Source: Elusimicrobiota bacterium | GTDB taxonomy: Bacteria > Elusimicrobiota > Elusimicrobia > JACQJN01 | Assembly: GCA_016205085.1 (NCBI GenBank) | Contig: JACQJN010000106.1 | Span: forward strand, 1 to 7,889 | Reading direction: 5' to 3' | Length of the DNA stretch: 7,889 bases | Shown here: positions 1 to 5,423 of the stretch, in pieces | Position numbering within the stretch: the stretch's first letter is position 1 | Layout: the number at the start of each line of letters is the position of its first letter | Notes under the pieces: generated by a model | What the model was told of the DNA's origin: nothing | What the model saw: the letters and a program-made list of their open reading frames with translations, nothing else | Database searches by the model: none | Translations under genes and position numbers: made by a program

Positions 1-4
1 GGAT

Positions 5-33
5 AGTATAGTAGACAAATCTATAAAAATCAA
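5..33 (-). promoter_or_regulatory. Possible sigma70-type promoter reading out of the left edge
   Basis: On the minus strand a TTGATT hexamer (33-28) is followed, after exactly 17 bases, by TATACT (10-5). These match the -35 consensus at 4 of 6 and the -10 consensus at 5 of 6 positions. It lies just downstream of the last pilin stop codon and would drive a gene beyond the left edge. No stem-loop terminator is visible between that stop and this site. The stretch is AT-rich, so a chance match is possible. Confidence 0.35.
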
Positions 34-50
34 GAGGAATTTTAAAAAAA

Positions 51-404
51 TTACCAGGTTCGAGTAAGGTTGATGGTGCTATTACCTGCACCACTACAAG
101 TTACTGTTACCGTAACCCCCGGCAATGTACAAGTATCAGTGAAAGGAGGAAAAGTATCCTGACAACAAGGTCCAATGGGATTGGGATTGCAGAAGTTGGG
201 ATCCTGCCACCTAGGAACTACTTGCGACATGCAGGCCTCTATCCAATAACGGGCCCGCGGACTTTGCTCGGTGGTAATGTTCATCAACACATGGTTGCTC
301 AATAGTGTGCGCATTACAGCAGTAGAAATCAGCGCCATCAAAATACTGATGACCAGCACATGCAAAAGAGCGATTCCTTTTTTATTTTTCAGCACAAAAT
401 TCAA
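51..404 (-). CDS. Short PilX/GspK-like minor prepilin lacking Glu5
   Basis: A 117-residue protein with a type IV prepilin N-terminus: a basic leader (KNKKG, cleavage after G10), then a hydrophobic helix from I11 to about A29. The mature +5 residue is His15 instead of the usual Glu. Loss of Glu5 is known for the GspK class of tip pseudopilins, and PilX-type proteins have similarly loose N-termini. The globular part has six cysteines (58, 72, 80, 81, 92, 103). The ending, a Val/Thr-rich strand followed by NLTRTW, looks like a complete pilin C-terminus. It is the last of the pilin series, right after the PilW/GspJ-like gene, which is the K/X position. At 117 residues it is much shorter than GspK. 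The listed start is TTG (404-402), overlapping the upstream stop as TTGA. A GTG at 395-393 sits at better spacing (11 bases) from AGGA (410-407) and may be the true start. Role inferred: part of the filament tip. Confidence 0.82.
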   Translation of the reverse strand: MNFVLKNKKGIALLHVLVISILMALISTAVMRTLLSNHVLMNITTEQSPRARYWIEACMSQVVPRWQDPNFCNPNPIGPCCQDTFPPFTDTCTLPGVTVTVTCSGAGNSTINLTRTW

Positions 405-1120
405 AATCCTGGCGAAAAATTCATATTAAATGTGGTGTCTACATTAAAATTGGCAGCAGGGGTAGTTGGGGTCTGTTGTTTGTTGAGATTAAAACTCACC
501 CGCACCGCATTTAGTTCAGGAACACCCTCACCAGCCACACGGGTAAAACAATTCGTAGCAGTCGGAGCGGGACCAGTAGGGCAGTTTATCTGAGACGCCA
601 AAAGAAGAGGAGTCACCCCCCCTTGAATCGTACCACAAGTTCCAGGACCACCCACAAATAGACTAAGTGGAAAAGGCCAAACACCTGAATAATACCACAG
701 ACAAGGCTGAGGATTCTGACAACTAGGGGGGACACAACCTGCGATACAATCTCCGCCACCTACAGCCCCAACCACACAAAAATGGAACCAACGTCTATCC
801 TCACCACCAGTCATATCCACAATCTCTCCAGAATCATCCGGCCTAACATTTTGCGCCCCTGAAAGAAATCCCGCAGAAGCACCTTGAAGAGGTCTAGCCA
901 GTAAAGTGGCTAAAGATATTTCCTGCTGCATCGCTCGGATAGACCGGGCCCCCATAGCTCTTAAACGGGCATCGCCGCTTGTTATGGAGTCGGCTTGGCT
1001 CCAGAATGTGCTGGAGGTGACCACCAAGGCCGCCGCTACCATGCCGAATATGACCACCGCCACTATCATCTCAACAAGCGTGAATCCACCTCTTACCCTT
1101 CTTTTATAACGGGTCATCAT
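401..1120 (-). CDS. PilW/GspJ-like minor prepilin
   Basis: About 239 residues from the chosen ATG (1120-1118; a second ATG follows directly). The leader is short and strongly basic (MMTRYKRRVRGG), with cleavage after G12. The mature protein starts FTLVEMIVAVV, with Glu5 present (residue 17) and a helix of about 20 hydrophobic residues. A soluble domain with eight cysteines follows, most within one Gly/Pro/Cys-rich segment in the middle, then a polar C-terminal strand region. Size and position between a PilV/GspI-like and a PilX/GspK-like gene fit the J/W minor pilins, which join the I and K types at the filament tip. The gene starts 17 bases inside the upstream gene and has no clear Shine-Dalgarno, which points to translational coupling. 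An upstream in-frame GTG at 1177 would add 19 residues and an atypically long leader, so I rejected it. Confidence 0.85.
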   Translation of the reverse strand: MMTRYKRRVRGGFTLVEMIVAVVIFGMVAAALVVTSSTFWSQADSITSGDARLRAMGARSIRAMQQEISLATLLARPLQGASAGFLSGAQNVRPDDSGEIVDMTGGEDRRWFHFCVVGAVGGGDCIAGCVPPSCQNPQPCLWYYSGVWPFPLSLFVGGPGTCGTIQGGVTPLLLASQINCPTGPAPTATNCFTRVAGEGVPELNAVRVSFNLNKQQTPTTPAANFNVDTTFNMNFSPGF

Positions 1121-1649
1121 AATCAATCGTGAACGCCACCTGCTTGCAGGGAATAGGTCCTGTGACAGCAGGTCCACAATTTGGATCTACGTCCAAATTC
1201 GTTACTCTATATCTCAACCGCGCACAAACGGGCCAGTTTCTACAGAAACTCACCACCGCATTACAGTCGAGCGGGATCATGCTGGAAAGATCGTGATCAC
1301 ATCCATCCAGCAAAGCCCAGGCGCCAGCAGCACAATCCACACAAGCTGGAGCCGCAGAACATCGTACATCCGTGACAGGAATACAAGCGGTATCCTCAGG
1401 AATATGCCAGCCACCAGGCGCTGCCCCCCCCGGTCCTGTAACAGAAGGATCCACAGGATCACCCGTCACATACGCCTTCAATTTCTCCATCGCTTGACGT
1501 GTGTAAAACAAAGCCTGGACCTTCCGGCCGCTTTTCTTGACAGAGGTTTTGGCAGAAAGCATCACCGCAAAAACAGCCATCGTGATCGTGGCCATCAAAA
1601 ACATCGCCAGCACCACCTCTATTAATGTGTACCCACTTCGAGCTTTCAT
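1104..1649 (-). CDS. PilV/GspI-like minor prepilin
   Basis: 181 residues. A very short leader (MKARSG) is cut after G6. The mature protein begins YTLIEVVLAMFLM with Glu5 conserved (residue 11), and the hydrophobic helix runs to about residue 32. The 'IEVVLAM' wording is typical of the PilV/GspI group, which sits beside J/W and K/X pilins in both pilus and secretion clusters. The exposed domain has ten cysteines concentrated between about residues 90 and 170 and ends in TIDYDDPL. It begins one base after the upstream stop (TAA, A, ATG) and overlaps the downstream gene by 17 bases, so it belongs to one transcription unit. No Shine-Dalgarno lies at normal spacing; a purine-rich stretch lies about 20 bases upstream within the preceding gene. 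Likely an inner-membrane-anchored subunit incorporated at the pilus tip. Assignment to V/I is by N-terminus and order, not alignment. Confidence 0.85.
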   Translation of the reverse strand: MKARSGYTLIEVVLAMFLMATITMAVFAVMLSAKTSVKKSGRKVQALFYTRQAMEKLKAYVTGDPVDPSVTGPGGAAPGGWHIPEDTACIPVTDVRCSAAPACVDCAAGAWALLDGCDHDLSSMIPLDCNAVVSFCRNWPVCARLRYRVTNLDVDPNCGPAVTGPIPCKQVAFTIDYDDPL

Positions 1650-1650
1650 T

Positions 1651-2163
1651 TTACTTGGGTTGTGGAGCCCCTCCCTCTGGAGTGATCACCCCATTAGGAT
1701 CTACCCGATACCCCCACTGACCTCCACCACATGGCCCCGGCTTCCTACACGCGCGCGCGATGACACCTGTACCGATACACTCAAATGGATATGCGTCATT
1801 ACAAACAACATACCGCCACGGATCATTATCCCAGTCATAAGGCGGCAGATACCCGCAACCTATCAATACATGACAACTAGGAGTGCCAGGCACAATAGGT
1901 CCAGAGTCCTCCTCACAAACCTGCATAGGTAAAGGATTACAAATCGCATTACTATCAAACCCATATGCCATGATGTAATTTCTGTTATGGTCCAAAAACC
2001 AAGCTCTTTGGGCATTGGCGATAGATTTGATCATCTCCACCGCCTTATCCGCTCTGGAGGTCTCAATGGTTTTTATATAGACAGGCACCCCCAACAAAGC
2101 CAGCAACCCGATGATCACCACCACCACCATGAGTTCAGTAAGAGTGAAACCTATCTTATTCAT
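1651..2163 (-). CDS. Cysteine-rich type IV pilin, paralog 1 of 3
   Basis: 170 residues from the ATG at 2163-2161. The leader is only MNKIG, then FTLTELMVVVVIIGLLALLG with Glu5 present. The helix leads into YIKTIETSRADKAVEMI, shared in form with the two upstream genes (YRKT-ETS-AE-AVG). Also shared are a LIGCGYL motif followed by a Tyr/Asp-Trp segment and a C-terminal YRV-NG-GGAP ending (GGAPQPK). Eight cysteines all lie in the exposed domain. An ATG at 2181 overlapping the previous stop as ATGA is the other possible start (176 residues). I prefer 2163 because the bases before it, GCGGAAACC-ATGAATAAG, recur almost exactly before the start of the neighbouring paralog. Probably a shaft or minor pilin of this machine; its exact role is not known from sequence. 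Confidence 0.88.
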   Translation of the reverse strand: MNKIGFTLTELMVVVVIIGLLALLGVPVYIKTIETSRADKAVEMIKSIANAQRAWFLDHNRNYIMAYGFDSNAICNPLPMQVCEEDSGPIVPGTPSCHVLIGCGYLPPYDWDNDPWRYVVCNDAYPFECIGTGVIARACRKPGPCGGGQWGYRVDPNGVITPEGGAPQPK

Positions 2164-2177
2164 GGTTTCCGCCTTGG

Positions 2178-2723
2178 TCATCTTGGATTAGGAGCTCCTC
2201 CCCCCACTAACAACCTTCCATCCTCCATGACACGATAGTTCCAGAACATATATGGTGTAGTCAGCGTAGCGGGAGGGGCCGGTCCCGCCCACTTTCTCGA
2301 GGCAGCGGCCACAGCTCCCGAACCACAAGCCCCTGAGGAGACCGCAGGATCACAGAGGAAAAACCACCACCCATCCGCATTCCAGTTATATTCTGAAAGA
2401 TAATGACAGCCGATGAGATATTTACAAGCTTGGAAAGCGGGGGCACCGCCAGTGGGATATGTTCCTGGACAAGCCACATTACAGTTGGCATTATTAAAAC
2501 TAAATATGATAGCTCCCGAGGCATTCATATACCGGTTATTGTCTAACCGAAACATCTTGTGCGCTTTGCCGATGGCCTGCACCATACCCACTGCCCTCTC
2601 CGCACTAGAAGTTTCCAGCGTTTTACGGTAGCGTGGCTGCGCAATTCCGACTAATATAATGATCATCAAAACTACCACCAATAACTCACTGATAGAGAAA
2701 CCTAATTCACAATTCTTATTCAT
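2178..2723 (-). CDS. Cysteine-rich type IV pilin, paralog 2 of 3
   Basis: 181 residues. Leader MNKNCELG (cleavage after G8), then FSISELLVVVLMIIILVG with Glu5 present. The stretch after the helix, YRKTLETSSAERAVGMV, matches both neighbouring paralogs. The middle has QACKYLIGCHYL followed by a Tyr-Asn-Trp segment, and the C-terminus is WNYRVMEDG ending in GGAPNPR. Six cysteines are in the mature exposed domain; a seventh is in the leader and is removed on processing. The segment after the last cysteine is longer and Ala/Pro-rich compared with paralog 1. The gene follows the upstream stop by 66 bases, an unusually wide gap here caused by a 51-base insert. Its stop codon lies in an ATGACCAAG sequence that also occurs at the end of the upstream paralog, evidence for tandem duplication of whole gene units. 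Confidence 0.9.
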   Translation of the reverse strand: MNKNCELGFSISELLVVVLMIIILVGIAQPRYRKTLETSSAERAVGMVQAIGKAHKMFRLDNNRYMNASGAIIFSFNNANCNVACPGTYPTGGAPAFQACKYLIGCHYLSEYNWNADGWWFFLCDPAVSSGACGSGAVAAASRKWAGPAPPATLTTPYMFWNYRVMEDGRLLVGGGAPNPR

Positions 2724-2733
2724 GGTATTCCGC

Positions 2734-2784
2734 TCTGCCGAGCTCCAACCATTTCCGCGCAGACCCGCTTTGCGGGTACCTCTG
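2734..2784 (-). repeat. 51-bp insert with hairpin between two duplicated pilin genes
   Basis: The junction before paralog 1 reads ATGACCAAG-GCGGAAACC-ATGAATAAG. The junction before paralog 2 has ATGACCAAG at 2793-2785 and GCGGAATACC-ATGAATAAG ending at the start codon, but with 51 extra bases between. The extra segment contains a perfect hairpin at 2763-2777 (ACCCGC, loop ttt, GCGGGT on the plus strand), extendable by CAG/CTG across a 4-base bulge. There is no T-run after it, so it is not a standard terminator. Either this copy gained the segment or the other lost it. Confidence 0.6.
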
Positions 2785-2789
2785 CTTGG

Positions 2790-3416
2790 TCATTGCGGGG
2801 GCGGAGGAGCCCCTCCGAAGGCAGTGATCACTCCATTGCTATCCACTCGATACTCCCATATATTATAGGGATCACCCGTAGCTCCAATATTCACACAGGG
2901 AGCCAACCAGGTAGTACACAATAATCCTTCCGTACTAGACAGCCTCCTTCTTTTAATGCAAGCAATGATGTTGGGCCCGCAGCAAGGTCCACCGGCACCG
3001 CTAAATACACACCCTGCTACACTTGAAGTGTTACAGGTACAAAAAAGATAAGGCATGGGGTTCCAATCTATGGCGCTCAAATAACCGCAGGCCATCAATT
3101 CACAGGCATTATTGATAGGCGGACTGCAGTTAGCAGGTGTGGCCGCCGGGCATGTTACTCCCGGCGTATAGAAACGGGAGTTAGATGCAATCCAGGGATT
3201 CGGCGCAGCAAAATTATCCGAAGCCCACTTACGGTGAGCGTCCGCGACCATCTTGAGAAGCCCCACCGCCTGTTCCGCCCGGGAGGTTTCCACCGTTTTG
3301 CGATACCGGACCACCGCGTAGCCACTCAGGATCGCGATCACCAACACCACCACCAGCATCTCGATCAGGGTGAATCCAATAATTCTATTTCGAATCTCGA
3401 ATTTCGAATTGCGAAT
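2790..3416 (-). CDS. Cysteine-rich type IV pilin, paralog 3 of 3; probable ATT start
   Basis: About 208 residues if begun at ATT (3416-3414). The first in-frame ATG (3359) lies after the conserved GFTLIE, so starting there would lose the cleavage site and Glu5. Reading upstream, the frame stays open with no ATG, GTG or TTG through the whole gap to the previous gene. The ATT is 9 bases downstream of GGGAGG (3431-3426) and gives a textbook leader, (M)RNSKFEIRNRIIG, cut before FTLIEMLVVVLVIAILSG. The body shares YRKTVETSRAEQAVGLL, the ELMACGYL region and the YRVDSNG-GGAPPPPQ C-terminus with its two paralogs. Twelve cysteines and a basic KRRR patch are in the exposed domain. A CTG at 3440-3438 is a second non-standard candidate; a base error hiding an ATG is also possible. 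Pilin identity is firm; the start is not. Confidence 0.85.
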   Translation of the reverse strand: MRNSKFEIRNRIIGFTLIEMLVVVLVIAILSGYAVVRYRKTVETSRAEQAVGLLKMVADAHRKWASDNFAAPNPWIASNSRFYTPGVTCPAATPANCSPPINNACELMACGYLSAIDWNPMPYLFCTCNTSSVAGCVFSGAGGPCCGPNIIACIKRRRLSSTEGLLCTTWLAPCVNIGATGDPYNIWEYRVDSNGVITAFGGAPPPPQ

Positions 3417-3422
3417 TGGATT
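3373..3422. repeat. 50-bp imperfect palindrome overlapping the pilin leader
   Basis: Plus-strand AATCCAAT (3373-3380) and ATTGGATT (3415-3422) are perfect 8-bp inverted arms. The 34 bases between them are rich in TTCGAA-type palindromes that can pair internally. One arm lies in codons for Ile-Gly-Phe at the prepilin cleavage site; the other abuts the ribosome binding site. The shape suggests a small dispersed palindromic element that has become part of the reading frame. Confidence 0.5.
3391..3418. repeat. Four 7-bp tandem repeats (CGAATCT, CGAATTT, CGAATTG, CGAATTG)
   Basis: CGAAT recurs at 3391, 3398, 3405 and 3412, a strict 7-base period. On the minus strand each unit contains ATT, and the run encodes most of the leader of the pilin at 2790-3416. 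Because 7 is not a multiple of 3, gain or loss of a unit would change the frame between the ribosome binding site and the pilin body. Confidence 0.75.
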
Positions 3423-3425
3423 ATA

Positions 3426-3431
3426 CCTCCC
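3426..3431 (-). promoter_or_regulatory. Ribosome binding site GGGAGG supporting an ATT start
   Basis: GGGAGG on the minus strand lies 9 bases before the in-frame ATT at 3416. It is the best Shine-Dalgarno in the gap and decides the proposed start. A 12-bp inverted repeat ends two bases upstream of it, so folding could affect its access. Confidence 0.55.
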
Positions 3432-3432
3432 G

Positions 3433-3475
3433 AAGGGCAGATCCCGCCTCTCTTCCCTAATTAGGATCTGCCCTT
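3433..3475. repeat. 12-bp perfect inverted repeat in the gap before paralog 3
   Basis: AAGGGCAGATCC (3433-3444) and GGATCTGCCCTT (3464-3475) are exact reverse complements separated by 19 bases. Transcribed from the minus strand, this forms a stem just upstream of the GGGAGG ribosome binding site. No T-run follows, so it is not a standard terminator. It may stabilise or segment the operon mRNA, or be a dispersed palindromic element. Confidence 0.7.
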
Positions 3476-3487
3476 GTTGCTCTATAA

Positions 3488-3970
3488 TTACTGAACGAGT
3501 TCGTCGCAGTTACCAGCACCTCCCGGACAACTAGCCACCACGGGCATACAAGCGGCTCCTGGTCCACAGTTGTAGGTGAAGGAATAGAGCCCATATCTCG
3601 TTGGCGGCGTCCCCGTACGGGTAAATGTAATGGTATACGTTGCACCAGGGGGGGCTATATCAACCGTGTAATTTCTCATAATTTGAACGCCATTCCCTGT
3701 CATCGCGTTACCATTAACGTCAGGAATCTCGATGTCCAGAGTTCCGAAGTTATCAGTATAAACCCCCGTACGGCTCACTTGCCTCTCTTCAGCGCTTTTG
3801 ATACTGGCAGCCAAGTGCTGCACCTCACCGAACCGGGTTCTCTCCACCACCCTGAAGTACTGGGGGATGGCGAAGGCGGCCAGAATGCCTATGATCAGCA
3901 CCACCACCAACAGCTCGATCAGGGTGAATCCACCCTTCCTATATAACACCGACTTTCTCATCTTCTTCAT
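3488..3970 (-). CDS. GspG/PilE-like major prepilin candidate
   Basis: 160 residues. Leader MKKMRKSVLYRKGG (cleavage after G14), then FTLIELLVVVLIIGILAAFAIPQYF, the classic major pilin N-terminus with Glu5 at residue 19. The helix continues as RVVERTRFGEVQHLAASIKSAEERQ, then a GVYTDNFGTLDIEIP segment seen in many PilE/GspG-like pilins. The C-terminal 27 residues hold four cysteines, likely forming a D-region type disulfide loop. The start at 3970 is chosen because AAGGAGG lies five bases before it, the strongest ribosome binding site in the window. Two upstream in-frame starts (3985, 4171) would put 5 or 67 extra residues ahead of the leader. First pilin of the series, best RBS and most canonical sequence together suggest the most abundant subunit. 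G versus pilus E/A assignment cannot be settled here. Confidence 0.9.
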   Translation of the reverse strand: MKKMRKSVLYRKGGFTLIELLVVVLIIGILAAFAIPQYFRVVERTRFGEVQHLAASIKSAEERQVSRTGVYTDNFGTLDIEIPDVNGNAMTGNGVQIMRNYTVDIAPPGATYTITFTRTGTPPTRYGLYSFTYNCGPGAACMPVVASCPGGAGNCDELVQ

Positions 3971-3975
3971 TTTCT

Positions 3976-3982
3976 CCTCCTT
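3976..3982 (-). promoter_or_regulatory. Strong Shine-Dalgarno AAGGAGG of the major pilin
   Basis: AAGGAGG on the minus strand is followed by AGAAA and the ATG at 3970. It fixes the start of the GspG/PilE-like gene and argues for high translation. Upstream at 3987-3996 is a 10-bp perfect palindrome, TAACTAGTTA, which could be an operator but has no further support. Confidence 0.8.
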
Positions 3983-4056
3983 CATATAACTAGTTACTCT
4001 TGAATCAGGCAGCTGAGATTTGCCGGCTGTAGCGGGACGTCCGGAAGTTGCGGGGA

Positions 4057-4086
4057 ACCCTATACTTTGCGAAGCAAAGTTAGGGT
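4057..4086. repeat. Hairpin of 13 bp with one bulge in the gspF-pilin gap
   Basis: ACCCTA (4057-4062) pairs with TAGGGT (4081-4086), and ACTTTGC (4064-4070) with GCAAAGT (4074-4080). There is a GAA loop and one bulged base at 4063. It lies in the 201-base non-coding gap between the platform gene and the major pilin gene. It has no following T-run in either direction, so it is not a clear terminator. It may protect the pilin mRNA or be a dispersed palindrome. Confidence 0.7.
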
Positions 4087-4106
4087 AGCAACTGAGGTCC
4101 GAAGCC

Positions 4107-4131
4107 CGAATCTTCTTGGAAAGAAGATTCG
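4107..4131. repeat. 11-bp perfect hairpin in the gspF-pilin gap
   Basis: CGAATCTTCTT (4107-4117) and AAGAAGATTCG (4121-4131) are exact complements with a GGA loop. It lies 20 bases beyond the neighbouring hairpin and about 40 bases after the platform gene stop. No T-run follows. The two stems in tandem occupy much of the gap; a segmental mRNA-stability role is an inference. Confidence 0.7.
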
Positions 4132-4171
4132 AGGCGACCCGCGCTGGCAAATTCAGATGTCTGATTCTCAC

Positions 4172-5413
4172 CTATCTTCCTCCTCCGCCTGCTCCAATCT
4201 GCGACAACTGGAAAATCGGCAGAAACACGGAAAGCACGATCACCCCGATGACACCTCCTATGCAAACTACAAGGATAGGATCAATGACAGCGGTAAATCT
4301 CCGGATAAACTGGTCTATCTGCTCCCGGTAAAATACAGAAAGGGTCCCCATAATGTCCGGCAGTTTCCCGGACTCCTCCCCCATCCACATCATCTCCGTC
4401 ACCAAGGGAGGAAAAACCCTTGTATTTTTAAAAGAAGCCGATATGGATTTCCCTGAAGCCACATCCGTCTTGGCTGTTTTTAAGGCCTTGCCGATCAAAA
4501 GATTTCGGCTGTAGACGCCTTCCAAAACCGAGATGGCATTCAATATGCTCACACCGCTCTGAATCAATGTGGAAAGGGTGGTGAGCATCCTTTCCATCTG
4601 GATATTGCGCACAAAATTTCCAAAGAACGGAATTTTTAACTGCAGCCGATTCCAGGTGTACCGCCCCACATCGGTGGCCAGCCAGCCCTTAATACCTAGA
4701 ACAATCCCGGTCCCCGCCACAAGTAAAAACAAAAAATGATGGGCAATAGTGGTGGAAAACGTGATAATGACCTGAGTCAAAAATGGAAGTTTGACGTTGA
4801 AAGAAGAAAACACCTCCGCAAACACGGGAACAATCTTGATGATAAAAAAAGCCAAAACACCTATAGAAGCGAAAAAGAGAACCGCCGGATACATAAGCGC
4901 CGTCAAGATTTTGCCCTTCAATTCTTCCTCCAGACCGATGTAGCTGGCCAACTGCTTGAGCACACGGGGAAGCTGACCCGAAATTTCTCCCGCCTGAACC
5001 AGAGCGATCCAAACCGGCGGGAATATATTGGGGTGCTTCTCAAAAGCCTTAAACAAACCTCCTCCCGCCGCCACCTCCTTATTGATCTGGGAAATGACAT
5101 AGGAGAGAGTGGGATTTTCGTTGTGTTCCCCCAGCAAAGAAAGGGCTCTGACCAGAGGAACCCCCCCGTTTAAAAGAGTGGCCAGTTGTTCCGCGAAAAA
5201 AACAAGATTTCTGCCTCCGACCCTCCCTCCGAAAATCCCGGACAATCTTTTATTCAGCCCTGTGCCGGAAGCGCTCTTGTCGGATTGGATGGTGAGAATA
5301 AAATAGCCCTTATTCTGGAGAGACAGAACGGCATGGTCCTCATCCGGGGCATCCAAACCCCCCGTGGAGGTGACTCCCTGGGCATCCTGAACGGTATAAT
5401 TAAATTTAGCCAT
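4172..5413 (-). CDS. gspF: GspF/PilC-family inner-membrane platform protein
   Basis: 413 residues, the usual family length. An N-terminal F-Y-V-G domain (about 1-45) is followed by two GspF repeats (about 70-200 and 270-400). Each repeat has the family signature in its second half: AGEISGQLP at 141-149 and GEESGKLPDIM at 345-355. Likely membrane helices are at about 172-197, 222-245 and 378-402; the protein ends shortly after with a Gly-rich tail. This protein forms the polytopic base that links the cytoplasmic ATPase to pilin extraction and addition. It lies upstream of the pilins on the same strand. The cognate ATPase gene is also on the minus strand but separated by a plus-strand regulatory pair, so gspF seems to have its own promoter. 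No good Shine-Dalgarno precedes the ATG beyond TTAGG directly abutting it. The family is certain; the T2SS (gspF) or T4P (pilC) name is a choice. Confidence 0.96.
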   Translation of the reverse strand: MAKFNYTVQDAQGVTSTGGLDAPDEDHAVLSLQNKGYFILTIQSDKSASGTGLNKRLSGIFGGRVGGRNLVFFAEQLATLLNGGVPLVRALSLLGEHNENPTLSYVISQINKEVAAGGGLFKAFEKHPNIFPPVWIALVQAGEISGQLPRVLKQLASYIGLEEELKGKILTALMYPAVLFFASIGVLAFFIIKIVPVFAEVFSSFNVKLPFLTQVIITFSTTIAHHFLFLLVAGTGIVLGIKGWLATDVGRYTWNRLQLKIPFFGNFVRNIQMERMLTTLSTLIQSGVSILNAISVLEGVYSRNLLIGKALKTAKTDVASGKSISASFKNTRVFPPLVTEMMWMGEESGKLPDIMGTLSVFYREQIDQFIRRFTAVIDPILVVCIGGVIGVIVLSVFLPIFQLSQIGAGGGGR

Positions 5414-5423
5414 CCTAATAAAT

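Noticed and set aside
360..1932. Plus-strand open frames opposite the minor pilins
   Set aside because: They have His/Arg/Thr-rich low-complexity translations typical of antisense shadows and no RBS or family features; the minus-strand frames are clear prepilins.
1651..2830. GGAGG stretches within the GGAP codons as ribosome binding sites of the following genes
   Set aside because: They lie about 13-22 bases or more before the next ATG, too far for normal use; they are explained by the conserved Gly-Gly-Ala-Pro codons.
3360..3416. Pilin paralog 3 as a pseudogene lacking its start
   Set aside because: The body is intact over its full length, keeps an even cysteine count and the conserved tail, and a good RBS with a fitting leader is present. 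A non-standard start or base error is more likely, though silence is not excluded.
3391..3418. CRISPR-like or satellite array
   Set aside because: Units are only 7 bp with no spacers; a simple tandem repeat explains it.
3971..4171. Reading the major pilin from the upstream ATG at 4171
   Set aside because: It would add 67 non-pilin residues before a normal leader, and translate two perfect hairpins. AAGGAGG right before 3970 fixes the start.
3488..4171. Hairpins as intrinsic terminators in the pilin operon
   Set aside because: None is followed by a T-run on the transcribed strand, and the genes on both sides clearly belong to one machine.
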